Shown: positions 11,692 to 26,200 of the stretch, piece after piece
How positions within the stretch are numbered: the stretch's first letter is position 1
Layout: the number at the start of each line of letters is the position of its first letter
NCBI GenBank assembly: GCA_027563935.2
Contig: CM050448.1
Location: forward strand, 68,829,843-68,893,842
Source of the DNA: Costus lasius
Lineage: Eukaryota; Streptophyta; Magnoliopsida; Zingiberales; Costaceae
Length of the DNA: 64,000 bases
Reading direction: 5' to 3'
Notes under the pieces: generated by a model
Databases searched by the model: none
Seen by the model: the letters and a program-made list of their open reading frames with translations, nothing else
Told to the model about the DNA's origin: nothing
Position numbers and translations under genes: made by a program

Positions 11692-14600
11692 TTGTTATTA
11701 ATCTTATTCTCATTCTTATTTATAATATTGATTTTATTCTTGATAATTATCTTCATCTTCATTTTGATCTCAGTTTTGATCTCAGATTTCAGTTTTAATC
11801 TTATAACCTTCATCTTTATCTTCCTCCTAATATTCATCTTAAACTCGATTTTGATCTTTATGGAGATATTGAGTTTTAATCTTGATATTAATATTTATAT
11901 TTATCTTGGTCTTTTTATAATGAGGATGTTGATCTTGATTATGATCCATATTTGATGTTTATCATTTTGAAATATTAATTTAATATTGATTTTGTTCATG
12001 ATCATGATGTTGATCTTGATTTTAATCATGATTTCAAACTTTATCTTATGATATTCATCTTTATCTTCTTTTTAATCTTAATTTTAAACTCGATTTTGAT
12101 CTTGTTTGTAATCTTGGTCTTCAATCTTGATATTGTTATTGATATTGATATTGATCTAATCATGATAAAAATTTTGAACCCGATTATGAGCTTTAATTGT
12201 TATTAATCTTATTCTCATTCTTATTTATAACATTGATTTTATTCTTGATAATTATCTTCATGTTCATTTTGATCTCAGTTTTGTTCTCAGATTTCAGTTT
12301 TAATCTTATAATCTTCATCTTTATCTTGCTCCTAATATTCATCTTAAACTCGATTTTGATCTCTATGGAGATATTGAGTTTTAATCTTGATATTAATATT
12401 TAAATTTATCTTGGTCTTTTTATAATGAGGATGTTGATCTTGATTATGATCCATATTTGATGTTTATCAGTTTGAAATCTTAATTTAATATTGATTTTGT
12501 TCATGATCATGATGCTGATCTTGATTTTAATCATGATTTCAAACTTTATCTTATGATATTCATCTTTATCTTCTTTTTAATCTTAATCTTAAACTCGATT
12601 TTGATCTTGTTCGTAATCTTGGTCTTCAATCTTGATATTGTTATTGATATTGATACTGATCTAATCATGATGAAAATTTTGAACTCGATTACGAGCTTTA
12701 ATTGTTATTAATCTTATTCTCATTCTTAATTATAATATTGATTTTATTCTTGATAATTATCTTCATCTTCATTTTGATCTCAGTTTTGATCTCAGATTTC
12801 AGTTTTAATCTTATAATCTTCATCCATATCTTCCTCCTAATATTCATCTTAAACTCGATTTTGATCTCTATGGAGATATTGAGTTTTAATCTTGATATTA
12901 ATATTTATATTTATCTTGGTATTCTAATGATGAAGATGTTGATCTTGATTATGATCCATATTTGATGGTTATCATTTTGGAATCTTAATTTAAAATTGAT
13001 TTTGTTCATGATCATGACGTTGATCTTGATTTTAATCATGATTTCAAACTTCATCTTATGATTTTTATCTTTATCTTCTTTTTAATTTTAATCTTAAACT
13101 CGATTTTGATCTTGTTTGTAATCTTGGTCTCAAATCTTGATATTGTTATTAATATTGATATTGATTTAATCATGATGAAAATTTTGAACTCGATTATGAA
13201 TTTTAATTGTTATTAATCTTATTCTTATTCTTAATTATAACATTGATTTTATTCTTTTATGAATTATCTTCATCTTCATTTTGATCTCAGTTTTGTTCCC
13301 AGATTTCAGTTTTAATCTTATAATCTTCATCTTTATCTTGTTCCTAATATTCCTCTTAAACTCGATTTTGATCTCTATGGAGATATTGAGTTTTAATCTT
13401 GATATTAATATTTAAATTTATCTTGGCCTTTTAATAATAAGGATGTTGATCTTGATTATGATCCATGATCCATATTTGATGTTTATCATTTTGAAATCTT
13501 AATTTAATATAGATTTTGTTCATGATCATGATGTTGATCTTGATTTTAATCATGATTTCAAACTCTATCTTATGATATTCATCTTTATCTTCTTTTTAAT
13601 CATAATCTTAAACTCGATTTTGATCTTGTTCGTAATCTTGGTCTTCAAACACGATTTTGTTATTGATATTGATATTGATCTAATCATGATGAAAATTTTG
13701 AACCCGATTATGAGCTTTAATTGTTATTAATCTTATGCTCATTCTTATTTATAACATTGATTTTATTCTTGATAATTATCTTCATCTTCATTTTGATCTC
13801 AGTTTTGATCTCAGATTTCAGTTTTAATCTTATAACCTTCATCTTTATCTTCCTCCTAATATTCATCTTAAACTCGATTTTGATCTCTATGGAGATATTG
13901 AGTTTTAATCTTGATATTAATATTTATATTTATCTTGGTCTTTTTATAATGAGGATGTTGATCTTGATTATGATCCATATTTGATGTTTATCATTTTGAA
14001 ATATTAATTTAATATTGATTTTGTTCATGATCATGATGTTGATCTTGATTTTAATCATGATTTCAAACTTTATCTTATGATATTCATCTTTATCTTCTTT
14101 TTAATCTTAATTTTAAACTCGATTTTGATCTTGTTTGTAATCTTGGTCTTCAATCTTGATATTGTTATTGATATTGATATTGATCTAATCATGATAAAAA
14201 TTTTGAACCCGATTATGAGCTTTAATTGTTATTAATCTTATTCTCATTCTTATTTATAACATTGATTTTATTCTTGATAATTATCTTCATGTTCATTTTG
14301 ATCTGAGTTTTGTTCTCAGATTTCAGTTTTAATCTTATAATCTTCATCTTTATCTTGCTCCTAATATTCATCTTAAACTCGATTTTGATCTCTATGGAGA
14401 TATTGAGTTTTAATCTTGATATTAATATTTAAATTTATCTTGGTCTTTTTATAATGAGGATGTTGATCTTGATTATGATCCATATTTGATGTTTATCAGT
14501 TTGAAATCTTAATTTAATATTGATTTTGTTCATGATCATGATGCTGATCTTGATTTTAATCATGATTTCAAACTTTATCTTATGATATTCATCTTTATCT

Positions 14601-17600
14601 TCTTTTTAATCTTAATCTTAAACTCGATTTTGATCTTGTTCATAATCTTGGTCTTCAATCTTGATATTGTTATTGATATTGATACTGATCTAATCATGAT
14701 GAAAATTTTGAACTCGATTACGAGCTTTAATTGTTATTAATCTTATTCTCATTCTTAATTATAATATTGATTTTATTCTTGATAATTATCTTCATGTTCA
14801 TTTTGATCTGAGTTTTGTTCTCAGATTTCAGTTTTAATCTTATAATCTTCATCTTTATCTTGCTCCTAATATTCATCTTAAACTCGATTTTGATCTCTAT
14901 GGAGATATTGAGTTTTAATCTTGATATTAATATTTAAATTTATCTTGGTCTTTTTATAATGAGGATGTTGATCTTGATTATGATCCATATTTGATGTTTA
15001 TCAGTTTGAAATCTTAATTTAATATTGATTTTGTTCATGATCATGATGCTGATCTTGATTTTAATCATGATTTCAAACTTTATCTTATGATATTCATCTT
15101 TATCTTCTTTTTAATCTTAATCTTAAACTCGATTTTGATCTTGTTCATAATCTTGGTCTTCAATCTTGATATTGTTATTGATATTGATACTGATCTAATC
15201 ATGATGAAAATTTTGAACTCGATTACGAGCTTTAATTGTTATTAATCTTATTCTCATTCTTAATTATAATATTGATTTTATTCTTGATAATTATCTTCAT
15301 CTTCATTTTGATCTCAGTTTTGATCTCAGATTTCAGTTTTAATCTTATAATCTTCATCCATATCTTCCTCCTAATATTCATCTTAAACTCGATTTTGATC
15401 TCTATGGAGATATTGAGTTTAAATCTTGATATTAATATTTATATTTATCTTGGTATTCTAATGATGAAGATGTTGATCTTGATTATGATCCATATTTGAT
15501 GGTTATCATTTTGGAATCTTAATTTAAAATTGATTTTGTTCATGATCATGACGTTGATCTTGATTTTAATCAAGATTTCAAACTTCATCTTATGATTTTT
15601 ATCTTTATCTTCTTTTTAATTTTAATCTTAAACTCGATTTTGATCTTGTTTGTAATCTTGGTCTCAAATCTTGATATTGTTATTAATATTGATATTGATT
15701 TAATCATGATGAAAATTTTGAACTCGATTATGAATTTTAATTGTTATTAATCTTATTCTTATTCTTAATTATAACATTGATTTTATTCTTTTATGAGTTA
15801 TCTTCATCTTCATTTTGATCTCAGTTTTGTTCCCAGATTTCAGTTTTAATCTTATAATCTTCATCTTTATCTTGTTCCTAATATTCCTCTTAAACTCGAT
15901 TTTGATCTCTATGGAGATATTGAGTTTTAATCTTGATATTAATATTTAAATTTATCTTGGCCTTTTAATAATAAGGATGTTGATCTTGATTATGATCCAT
16001 GATCCATATTTGATGTTTATCATTTTGAAATCTTAATTTAATATTGATTTTGTGTATGATCATGATGTTGATCTTGATTTTAATCATGATTTCAAACTCT
16101 ATCTTATGATATTCATCTTTATCTTCTTTTTAATCTTAATCTTAAACTCGATTTTGATCTTGTTCATAATCTTGGTCTTCAATCTTGATATTGTTATTGA
16201 TATTGATATTGATCTAATCATAATGAAAATTTTGAACTCGATTACGAGCTTTAATTGTTATTAATCTTATTCTCATTCTTATTTATAATATTGATTTTAT
16301 TCTTGATAATTATCTTCATCTTCATTTTGATCTCAGTTTTGATCTCAGATTTCAGTTTTAATCTTATAACCTTCATCTTTATCTTCCTCCTAATATTCAT
16401 CTTAAACTCGATTTTGATCTCTATGGAGATATTGAGTTTTAATCTTGATATTAATATTTAAATTTATCTTGGTCTTTTTATAATGAGGATGTTGATCTTG
16501 ATTATGATCCATATTTGATGTTTATCAGTTTGAAATCTTAATTTAATATTGATTTTGTTCATGATCATGATGCTGATCTTGATTTTAATCATGATTTCAA
16601 ACTTTATCTTATGATATTCATCTTTATCTTCTTTTTAATCTTAATCTTAAACTCGATTTTGATCTTGTTCATAATCTTGGTCTTCAATCTTGATATTGTT
16701 ATTGATATTGATACTGATCTAATCATGATGAAAATTTTGAACTCGATTACGAGCTTTAATTGTTATTAATCTTATTCTCATTCTTAATTATAATATTGAT
16801 TTTATTCTTGATAATTATCTTCATCTTCATTTTGATCTCAGTTTTGATCTCAGATTTCAGTTTTAATCTTATAATCTTCATCCATATCTTCCTCCTAATA
16901 TTCATCTTAAACTCGATTTTGATCTCTATGGAGATATTGAGTTTTAATCTTGATATTAATATTTATATTTATCTTGGTATTCTAATGATGAAGATGTTGA
17001 TCTTGATTATGATCCATATTTGATGGTTATCATTTTGGAATCTTAATTTAAAATTGATTTTGTTCATGATCATGACGTTGATCTTGATTTTAATCATGAT
17101 TTCAAACTTCATCTTATGATTTTTATCTTTATCTTCTTTTTAATTTTAATCTTAAACTCGATTTTGATCTTGTTTGTAATCTTGGTCTCAAATCTTGATA
17201 TTGTTATTAATATTGATATTGATTTAATCATGATGAAAATTTTGAACTCGATTATGAATTTTAATTGTTATTAATCTTATTCTTATTCTTAATTATAACA
17301 TTGATTTTATTCTTTTATGAATTATCTTCATCTTCATTTTGATCTCAGTTTTGTTCCCAGATTTCAGTTTTAATCTTATAATCTTCATCTTTATCTTGTT
17401 CCTAATATTCCTCTTAAACTCGATTTTGATCTCTATGGAGATATTGAGTTTTAATCTGATATTAATATTTAAATTTATCTTGGCCTTTTAATAATAAGGA
17501 TGTTGATCTTGATTATGATCCATGATCCATATTTGATGTTTATCATTTTGAAATCTTAATTTAATATTGATTTTGTTTATGATCATGATGTTGATCTTGA

Positions 17601-20292
17601 TTTTAATCATGATTTCAAACTCTATCTTATGATATTCATCTTTATCTTCTTTTTAATCTTAATCTTAAACTCGATTTTGATCTTGTTCATAATCTTGGTC
17701 TTCAATCTTGATATTGTTATTGATATTGATATTGATCTAATCATGATGAAAATTTTGAACTCGATTACGAGCTTTAATTGTTATTAATCTTATTCTCATT
17801 CTTATTTATAATATTGATTTTATTCTTGATAATTATCTTCATCTTCATTTTGATCTCAGTTTTGATCTCAGATTTCAGTTTTAATCTTATAACTTTCATC
17901 TTTATCTTCCTCCTAATATTCATCTTAAACTCGATTTTGATCTCTATGGAGATATTGAGTTTTAATCTTGATATTAATATTTATATTTATCTTGGTCTTT
18001 TTATAATGAGGATGTTGATCTTGATTATGATCCATATTTGATGTTTATCATTTTGAAATATTAATTTAATATTGATTTTGTTCATGATCATGATGTTGAT
18101 CTTGATTTTAATCATGATTTCAAACTTTATCTTATGATATTCATCTTTATCTTCTTTTTAATCTTAATTTTAAACTCGATTTTGATCTTGTTTGTAATCT
18201 TGGTCTTCAATCTTGATATTGTTATTGATATTGATATTGATCTAATCATGATAAAAATTTTGAACCCGATTATGAGCTTTAATTGTTATTAATCTTATTC
18301 TCATTCTTATTTATAACATTGATTTTATTCTTGATAATTATCTTCATGTTCATTTTGATCTCAGTTTTGTTCTCAGATTTCAGTTTTAATCTTATAATCT
18401 TCATCTTTATCTTGCTCCTAATATTCATCTTAAACTCGATTTTGATCTCTATGGAGATATTGAGTTTTAATCTTGATATTAATATTTAAATTTATCTTGG
18501 TCTTTTTATAATGAGGATGTTGATCTTGATTATGATCCATATTTGATGTTTATCAGTTTGAAATCTTAATTTAATATTGATTTTGTTCATGATCATGATG
18601 CTGATCTTGATTTTAATCATGATTTCAAACTTTATCTTATGATATTCATCTTTATCTTCTTTTTAATCTTAATCTTAAACTCGATTTTGATCTTGTTCGT
18701 AATCTTGGTCTTCAATCTTGATATTGTTATTGATATTGATACTGATCTAATCATGATGAAAATTTTGAACTCGATTACGAGCTTTAATTGTTATTAATCT
18801 TATTCTCATTCTTAATTATAATATTGATTTTATTCTTGATAATTATCTTCATCTTCATTTTGATCTCAGTTTTGATCTCAGATTTCAGTTTTAATCTTAT
18901 AATCTTCATCCATATCTTCCTCCTAATATTCATCTTAAACTCGATTTTGATCTCTATGGAGATATTGAGTTTTAATCTTGATATTAATATTTATATTTAT
19001 CTTGGTATTCTAATGATGAAGATGTTGATCTTGATTATGATCCATATTTGATGGTTATCATTTTGGAATCTTAATTTAAAATTGATTTTGTTCATGATCA
19101 TGACGTTGATCTTGATTTTAATCATGATTTCAAACTTCATCTTATGATTTTTATCTTTATCTTCTTTTTAATTTTAATCTTAAACTCGATTTTGATCTTG
19201 TTTGTAATCTTGGTCTCAAATCTTGATATTGTTATTAATATTGATATTGATTTAATCATGATGAAAATTTTGAACTCGATTATGAATTTTAATTGTTATT
19301 AATCTTATTCTTATTCTTAATTATAACATTGATTTTATTCTTTTATGAATTATCTTCATCTTCATTTTGATCTCAGTTTTGTTCCCAGATTTCAGTTTTA
19401 ATCTTATAATCTTCATCTTTATCTTGTTCCTAATATTCCTCTTAAACTCGATTTTGATCTCTATGGAGATATTGAGTTTTAATCTTGATATTAATATTTA
19501 AATTTATCTTGGCCTTTTAATAATAAGGATGTTGATCTTGATTATGATCCATGATCCATATTTGATGTTTATCATTTTGAAATCTTAATTAAATTTTGAT
19601 TTTGTTTATGATCATGATGTTGATCTTGATTTTAATCATGATTTCAAACTCTATCTTATGATATTCATCTTTATCTTCTTTTTAATCTTAATCTTAAACT
19701 CGATTTTGATCTTGTTCATAATCTTGGTCTTCAATCTTGATATTGTTATTGATATTGATATTGATCTAATCATGATGAAAATTTTGAACTCGATTACGAG
19801 CTTTAATTGTTATTAATCTTATTCTCATTCTTATTTATAATATTGATTTTATTCTTGATAATTATCTTCATCTTCATTTTGATCTCAGTTTTAATCTTAT
19901 AACCTTCATCTTTATCTTCCTCCTAATATTCATCTTAAACTCGATTTTGATCTCTATGGAGATATTGAGTTTTAATCTTGATATTAATATTTATATTTAT
20001 CTTGGTCTTTTTATAATGAGGATGTTGATCTTGATTATGATCCATATTTGATGTTTATCATTTTGAAATATTAATTTAATATTAATTTTGTTCATGATCA
20101 TGATGTTGATCTTGATTTTAATCATGATTTCAAACTTTATCTTATGATATTCATCTTTATCTTCTTTTTAATCTTAATTTTAAACTCGATTTTGATCTTG
20201 TTTGTAATCTTGGTCTTCAATCTTGATATTGTTATTGATATTGATATTGATCTAATCATGATAAAAATTTTGAACCCGATTATGAGCTTTAA
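11692..20292 (+). repeat. Higher-order repeat of four monomer types (about 2029 bp), with 3-mer and 5-mer variants
   Basis: Four diagnosable monomers recur in order: a (CTTATAACCTTCATC), b (TTCATGTTCATTTTG, GTTCTCAG), c (TTCATCCATATCTTCC, TTGGTATTCTAATG) and d (TTCTTTTATGAATT, GTTCCCAG, CCATGATCCAT). Step lengths 505, 505, 505 and 514 sum to 2029. Units start at 11692, 13721 (five monomers, an extra b/c hybrid at 14731), 16255 (three monomers, an a/b hybrid first), 17778 and 19807 (decaying). Confidence 0.85.
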
Positions 20293-23200
20293 TTGTTATT
20301 AATCTTATTCTCATTCTTATTTATAACATTGATTTTATTCTTGATAATTATCTTCATGTTCATTTTGATCTCAGTTTTGTTCTCAGATTTCAGTTTTAAT
20401 CTTATAATCTTCATCTTTATCTTGCTCCTAATATTCATCTTAAACTCGATTTTGATCTCTATGGAGATATTGAGTTTTAATCTTGATATTAATATTTAAA
20501 TTTATCTTGGTCGTTTTATAATGAGTATGTTGATCTTGATTATGATCCATATTTGATGTTTATCAGTTTGAAATCTTAATTTAATATTGATTTTGTTCAT
20601 GATCATGATGCTGATCTTGATTTTAATCATGATTTCAAACTTTATCTTATGATATTCATCTTTATCTTCTTTTTAATCTTAATCTTAAACTCGATTTTGA
20701 TCTTGTTCGTAATCTTGGTCTTCAATCTTGATATTGTTATTGATATTGATACTGATCTAATCATGATGAAAATTTTGAACTCGATTACGAGCTTTAATTG
20801 TTATTAATCTTATTCTCATTCTTAATTATAATATTGATTTTATTCTTGATAATTATCTTCATCTTCATTTTGATCTCAGTTTTGATCTCAGATTTCAGTT
20901 TTAATCTTATAATCTTCATCCATATCTTCCTCCTAATATTCATCTTAAACTCGATTTTGATCTCTATGGAGATATTGAATTTTAATCTTGATATTAATAT
21001 TTATATTTATCTTGGTATTCTAATGATGAAGATGTTGATCTTGATTATGATCCATATTTGATGGTTATCATTTTGGAATCTTAATTTAAAATTGATTTTG
21101 TTCATGATCATGACGTTGATCTTGATTTTAATCATGATTTCAAACTTCATCTTATGATTTTCATCTTTATCTTCTTTTTAATCATAATCTTAAACTCGAT
21201 TTTGATCTTGTTCGTAATCTTGGTCTTCAAACATGATTTTGTTATTGATATTGATATTGATCTAATCATGATGAAAATTTTGAACTCGATTATGAGCTTT
21301 ATTTGTTATTAATCTTATTCTCATTCTTAATTATAACATTGATTTTATTCTTATAAGAATTATCATCATCTTCATTTTGATCTCTATGGAGATATTGAGT
21401 TTTAATCTTGATATTAATATTTATATTTATCTTGGTCTTTTTATAATGAGGATGTTGATCTTGATTATGATCCATATTTGATGTTTATCATTTTGAAATC
21501 TTAATTTAATATTGATTTTGTTCATGATCATGATGTTGATCTTGATTTTAATCATGATTTCAAACTCTATCTTATGATATTCATCTTTATCTTCTTTTTA
21601 ATCATAATTTTAAACTCGATTTAGATCTTCTTTGTAATCTTGATCTTCAATCTTAATATTGTTATTGATATTGATATTGATCTAATCATGATGAAAATTT
21701 TGAACTCGATTATGAATTTTAATTGTTATTAATCTTATTCTTATTCTTAATTATAACATTGATTTTATTCTTATAAAAATTATCTTCATCTTCATTTTGA
21801 TCTCAGTTTTGTTCTCAGATTTCAGTTTTAATCTTATAATCTTCATCTTTATCTTGCTCCTAATATTCATCTTAAACTCGATTTTGATCTCTATGGAGAT
21901 ATTGAGTTTTAATCTTGATATTAATATTTATATTTATCTTGGTCTTTTTGTAATGAGGATGTTGATCTTGATTATGATCCATATTTGATGTTTATCATTT
22001 TGAAATCTTAATTTAATATTGATTTTGTTCATGATCATGATGTTGATCTTGATTTTAATCATGCTTTCAAACTTTATCTTATGATATTCATCTTTATCTT
22101 CTTTTTAATCTTAATTTTAAACTCGATTTAGATCTTCTTTGTAATCTTGATCTTCAATCTTGATATTGTTATTGATATTGATATTGATCTAATCATGATG
22201 AAAATTTTGAACTCAATTATGAATTTTAATTGTTATTAATCTTATTCTTATTCTTAATTATAACATTGATTTTATTCTTTTATGAATTATCTTCATCTTC
22301 ATTTTGATCTCAGTTTTGTTCCCAGATTTCAGTTTTAATCTTATAATCTTCATCTTTATCTTGTTCCTAATATTCATCTTAAACTCGATTTTGATCTCTA
22401 TGGAGATATTGAGTTTTAATCTTGATATTAATATTTAAATTTATCTTGGCCTTTTAATAATAAGGATGTTGATCTTGATTATGATCCATGATCCATATTT
22501 GATGTTTATCATTTTGAAATCTTAATTTAATATTGATTTTGTTCATGATCATGATGTTGATCTTGATTTTAATCATGATTTCAAACTCTATCTTATGATA
22601 TTCATCTTTATCTTCTTTTTAATCATAATCTTAAACTCGATTTTGATCTTGTTCGTAATCTTGGTCTTCAATCATGATTTTGTTATTGATATTGATATTG
22701 ATCTAATCATGATGAAAATTTTGAACTCGATTATGAGCTTTATTTGTTATTAATCTTATTCTCATTCTTAATTATAACATTGATTTTATTCTTATAAGAA
22801 TTATCATCATCTTCATTTTGATCTCTATGGAGATATTGAGTTTTAATCTTGATATTAATATTTAAATTTATCTTGGTCTTTTAATAATGAGGATGTTGAT
22901 CTTGATTATGATCCATATTTGATGTTTATCATTTTGAAATCTTAATTTAATATTGATTTTGTTCATGATCATGATGTTGATCTTGATTTTAATCATGATT
23001 TCAAACTCTATCTTATGATATTCATCTTTATCTTCTTTTTAATCATAATTTTAAACTCGATTTAGATCTTGTTTGTAATCTTGATCTTCAATCTTAATAT
23101 TGTTATTGATATTGATATTGATCTAATCTTGATGAAAATTTTGAACTCGATTATGAATTTTAATTGTTATTAATCTTATTCTTATTCTTAATTATAACAT

Positions 23201-26200
23201 TGATTTTATTCTTATAAAAATTATCTTCATCTTCATTTTGATCTCAATTTTGTTCTCAGATTTCAATTTTAATCTTATAATCTTCATCTTTATCTTGCTC
23301 CTAATATTCATCTTAAACTCGATTTTGATCTCTATGGAGATATTGAGTTTTAATCTTGATATTAATATTTATATTTATCTTGGTCTTTTTGTAATGAGGA
23401 TGTTGATCTTGATTATGATCCATATTTGATGTTTATCATTTTGAAATCTTAATTTAATATTGATTTTGTTCATGATCATGATGTTGATCTTGATTTTAAT
23501 CATGCTTTCAAACTTTATCTTATGATATTCATCTTTATCTTCTTTTTAATCTTAATTTTAAACTCGATTTTGATCTTGTTTGTAATCTTGGTCTTCAATC
23601 TTGATATTGTTATTGATATTGATATTGATCTAATCATGATAAAAATTTTGAACCCGATTATGAGCTTTAATTGTTATTAATCTTATTCTCATTCTTATTT
23701 ATAACATTGATTTTATTCTTGATAATTATCTTCATGTTCATTTTGATCTCAGTTTTGTTCTCAGATTTCAGTTTTAATCTTATAATCTTCATCTTTATCT
23801 TGCTCCTAATATTCATCTTAAACTCGATTTTGATCTCTATGGAGATATTGAGTTTTAATCTTGATATTAATATTTAAATTTATCTTGGTCTTTTTATAAT
23901 GAGGATGTTGATCTTGATTATGATCCATATTTGATGTTTATCAGTTTGAAATCTTAATTTAATATTGATTTTGTTCATGATCATGATGCTGATCTTGATT
24001 TTAATCATGATTTCAAACTTTATCTTATGATATTCATCTTTATCTTCTTTTTAATCTTAATCTTAAACTCGATTTTGATCTTGTTCGTAATCTTGGTCTT
24101 CAATCTTGATATTGTTATTGATATTGATACTGATCTAATCATGATGAAAATTTTGAACTCGATTACGAGCTTTAATTGTTATTAATCTTATTCTCATTCT
24201 TAATTATAATATTGATTTTATTCTTGATAATTATCTTCATCTTCATTTTGATCTCAGTTTTGATCTCAGATTTCAGTTTTAATCTTATAATCTTCATCCA
24301 TATCTTCCTCCTAATATTCATCTTAAACTCGATTTTGATCTCTATGGAGATATTGAGTTTTAATCTTGATATTAATATTTATATTTATCTTGGTATTCTA
24401 ATGATGAAGATGTTGATCTTGATTATGATCCATATTTGATGGTTATCATTTTGGAATCTTAATTTAAAATTGATTTTGTTCATGATCATGACGTTGATCT
24501 TGATTTTAATCATGATTTCAAACTTCATCTTATGATTTTTATCTTTATCTTCTTTTTAATTTTAATCTTAAACTCGATTTTGATCTTGTTTGTAATCTTG
24601 GTCTCAAATCTTGATATTGTTATTAATATTGATATTGATTTAATCATGATGAAAATTTTGAACTCGATTATGAATTTTAATTGTTATTAATCTTATTCTT
24701 ATTCTTAATTATAACATTGATTTTATTCTTTTATGAATTATCTTCATCTTCATTTTGATCTCAGTTTTGTTCCCAGATTTCAGTTTTAATCTTATAATCT
24801 TCATCTTTATCTTGTTCCTAATATTCCTCTTAAACTCGATTTTGATCTCTATGGAGATATTGAGTTTTAATCTTGATATTAATATTTAAATTTATCTTGG
24901 CCTTTTAATAATAAGGATGTTGATCTTGATTATGATCCATGATCCATATTTGATGTTTATCATTTTGAAATCTTAATTAAATTTTGATTTTGTTTATGAT
25001 CATGATGTTGATCTTGATTTTAATCATGATTTCAAACTCTATCTTATGATATTCATCTTTATCTTCTTTTTAATCTTAATCTTAAACTCGATTTTGATCT
25101 TGTTCATAATCTTGGTCTTCAATCTTGATATTGTTATTGATATTGATATTGATCTAATCATGATGAAAATTTTGAACTCGATTACGAGCTTTAATTGTTA
25201 TTAATCTTATTCTCATTCTTATTTATAATATTGATTTTATTCTTGATAATTATCTTCATCTTCATTTTGATCTCAGTTTTAATCTTATAACCTTCATCTT
25301 TATCTTCCTCCTAATATTCATCTTAAACTCGATTTTGATCTCTATGGAGATATTGAGTTTTAATCTTGATATTAATATTTATATTTATCTTGGTCTTTTT
25401 ATAATGAGGATGTTGATCTTGATTATGATCCATATTTGATGTTTATCATTTTGAAATATTAATTTAATATTAATTTTGTTCATGATCATGATGTTGATCT
25501 TGATTTTAATCATGATTTCAAACTTTATCTTATGATATTCATCTTTATCTTCTTTTTAATCTTAATTTTAAACTCGATTTTGATCTTGTTTGTAATCTTG
25601 GTCTTCAATCTTGATATTGTTATTGATATTGATATTGATCTAATCATGATAAAAATTTTGAACCCGATTATGAGCTTTAATTGTTATTAATCTTATTCTC
25701 ATTCTTATTTATAACATTGATTTTATTCTTGATAATTATCTTCATGTTCATTTTGATCTCAGTTTTGTTCTCAGATTTCAGTTTTAATCTTATAATCTTC
25801 ATCTTTATCTTGCTCCTAATATTCATCTTAAACTCGATTTTGATCTCTATGGAGATATTGAGTTTTAATCTTGATATTAATATTTAAATTTATCTTGGTC
25901 GTTTTATAATGAGTATGTTGATCTTGATTATGATCCATATTTGATGTTTATCAGTTTGAAATCTTAATTTAATATTGATTTTGTTCATGATCATGATGCT
26001 GATCTTGATTTTAATCATGATTTCAAACTTTATCTTATGATATTCATCTTTATCTTCTTTTTAATCTTAATCTTAAACTCGATTTTGATCTTGTTCGTAA
26101 TCTTGGTCTTCAATCTTGATATTGTTATTGATATTGATACTGATCTAATCATGATGAAAATTTTGAACTCGATTACGAGCTTTAATTGTTATTAATCTTA

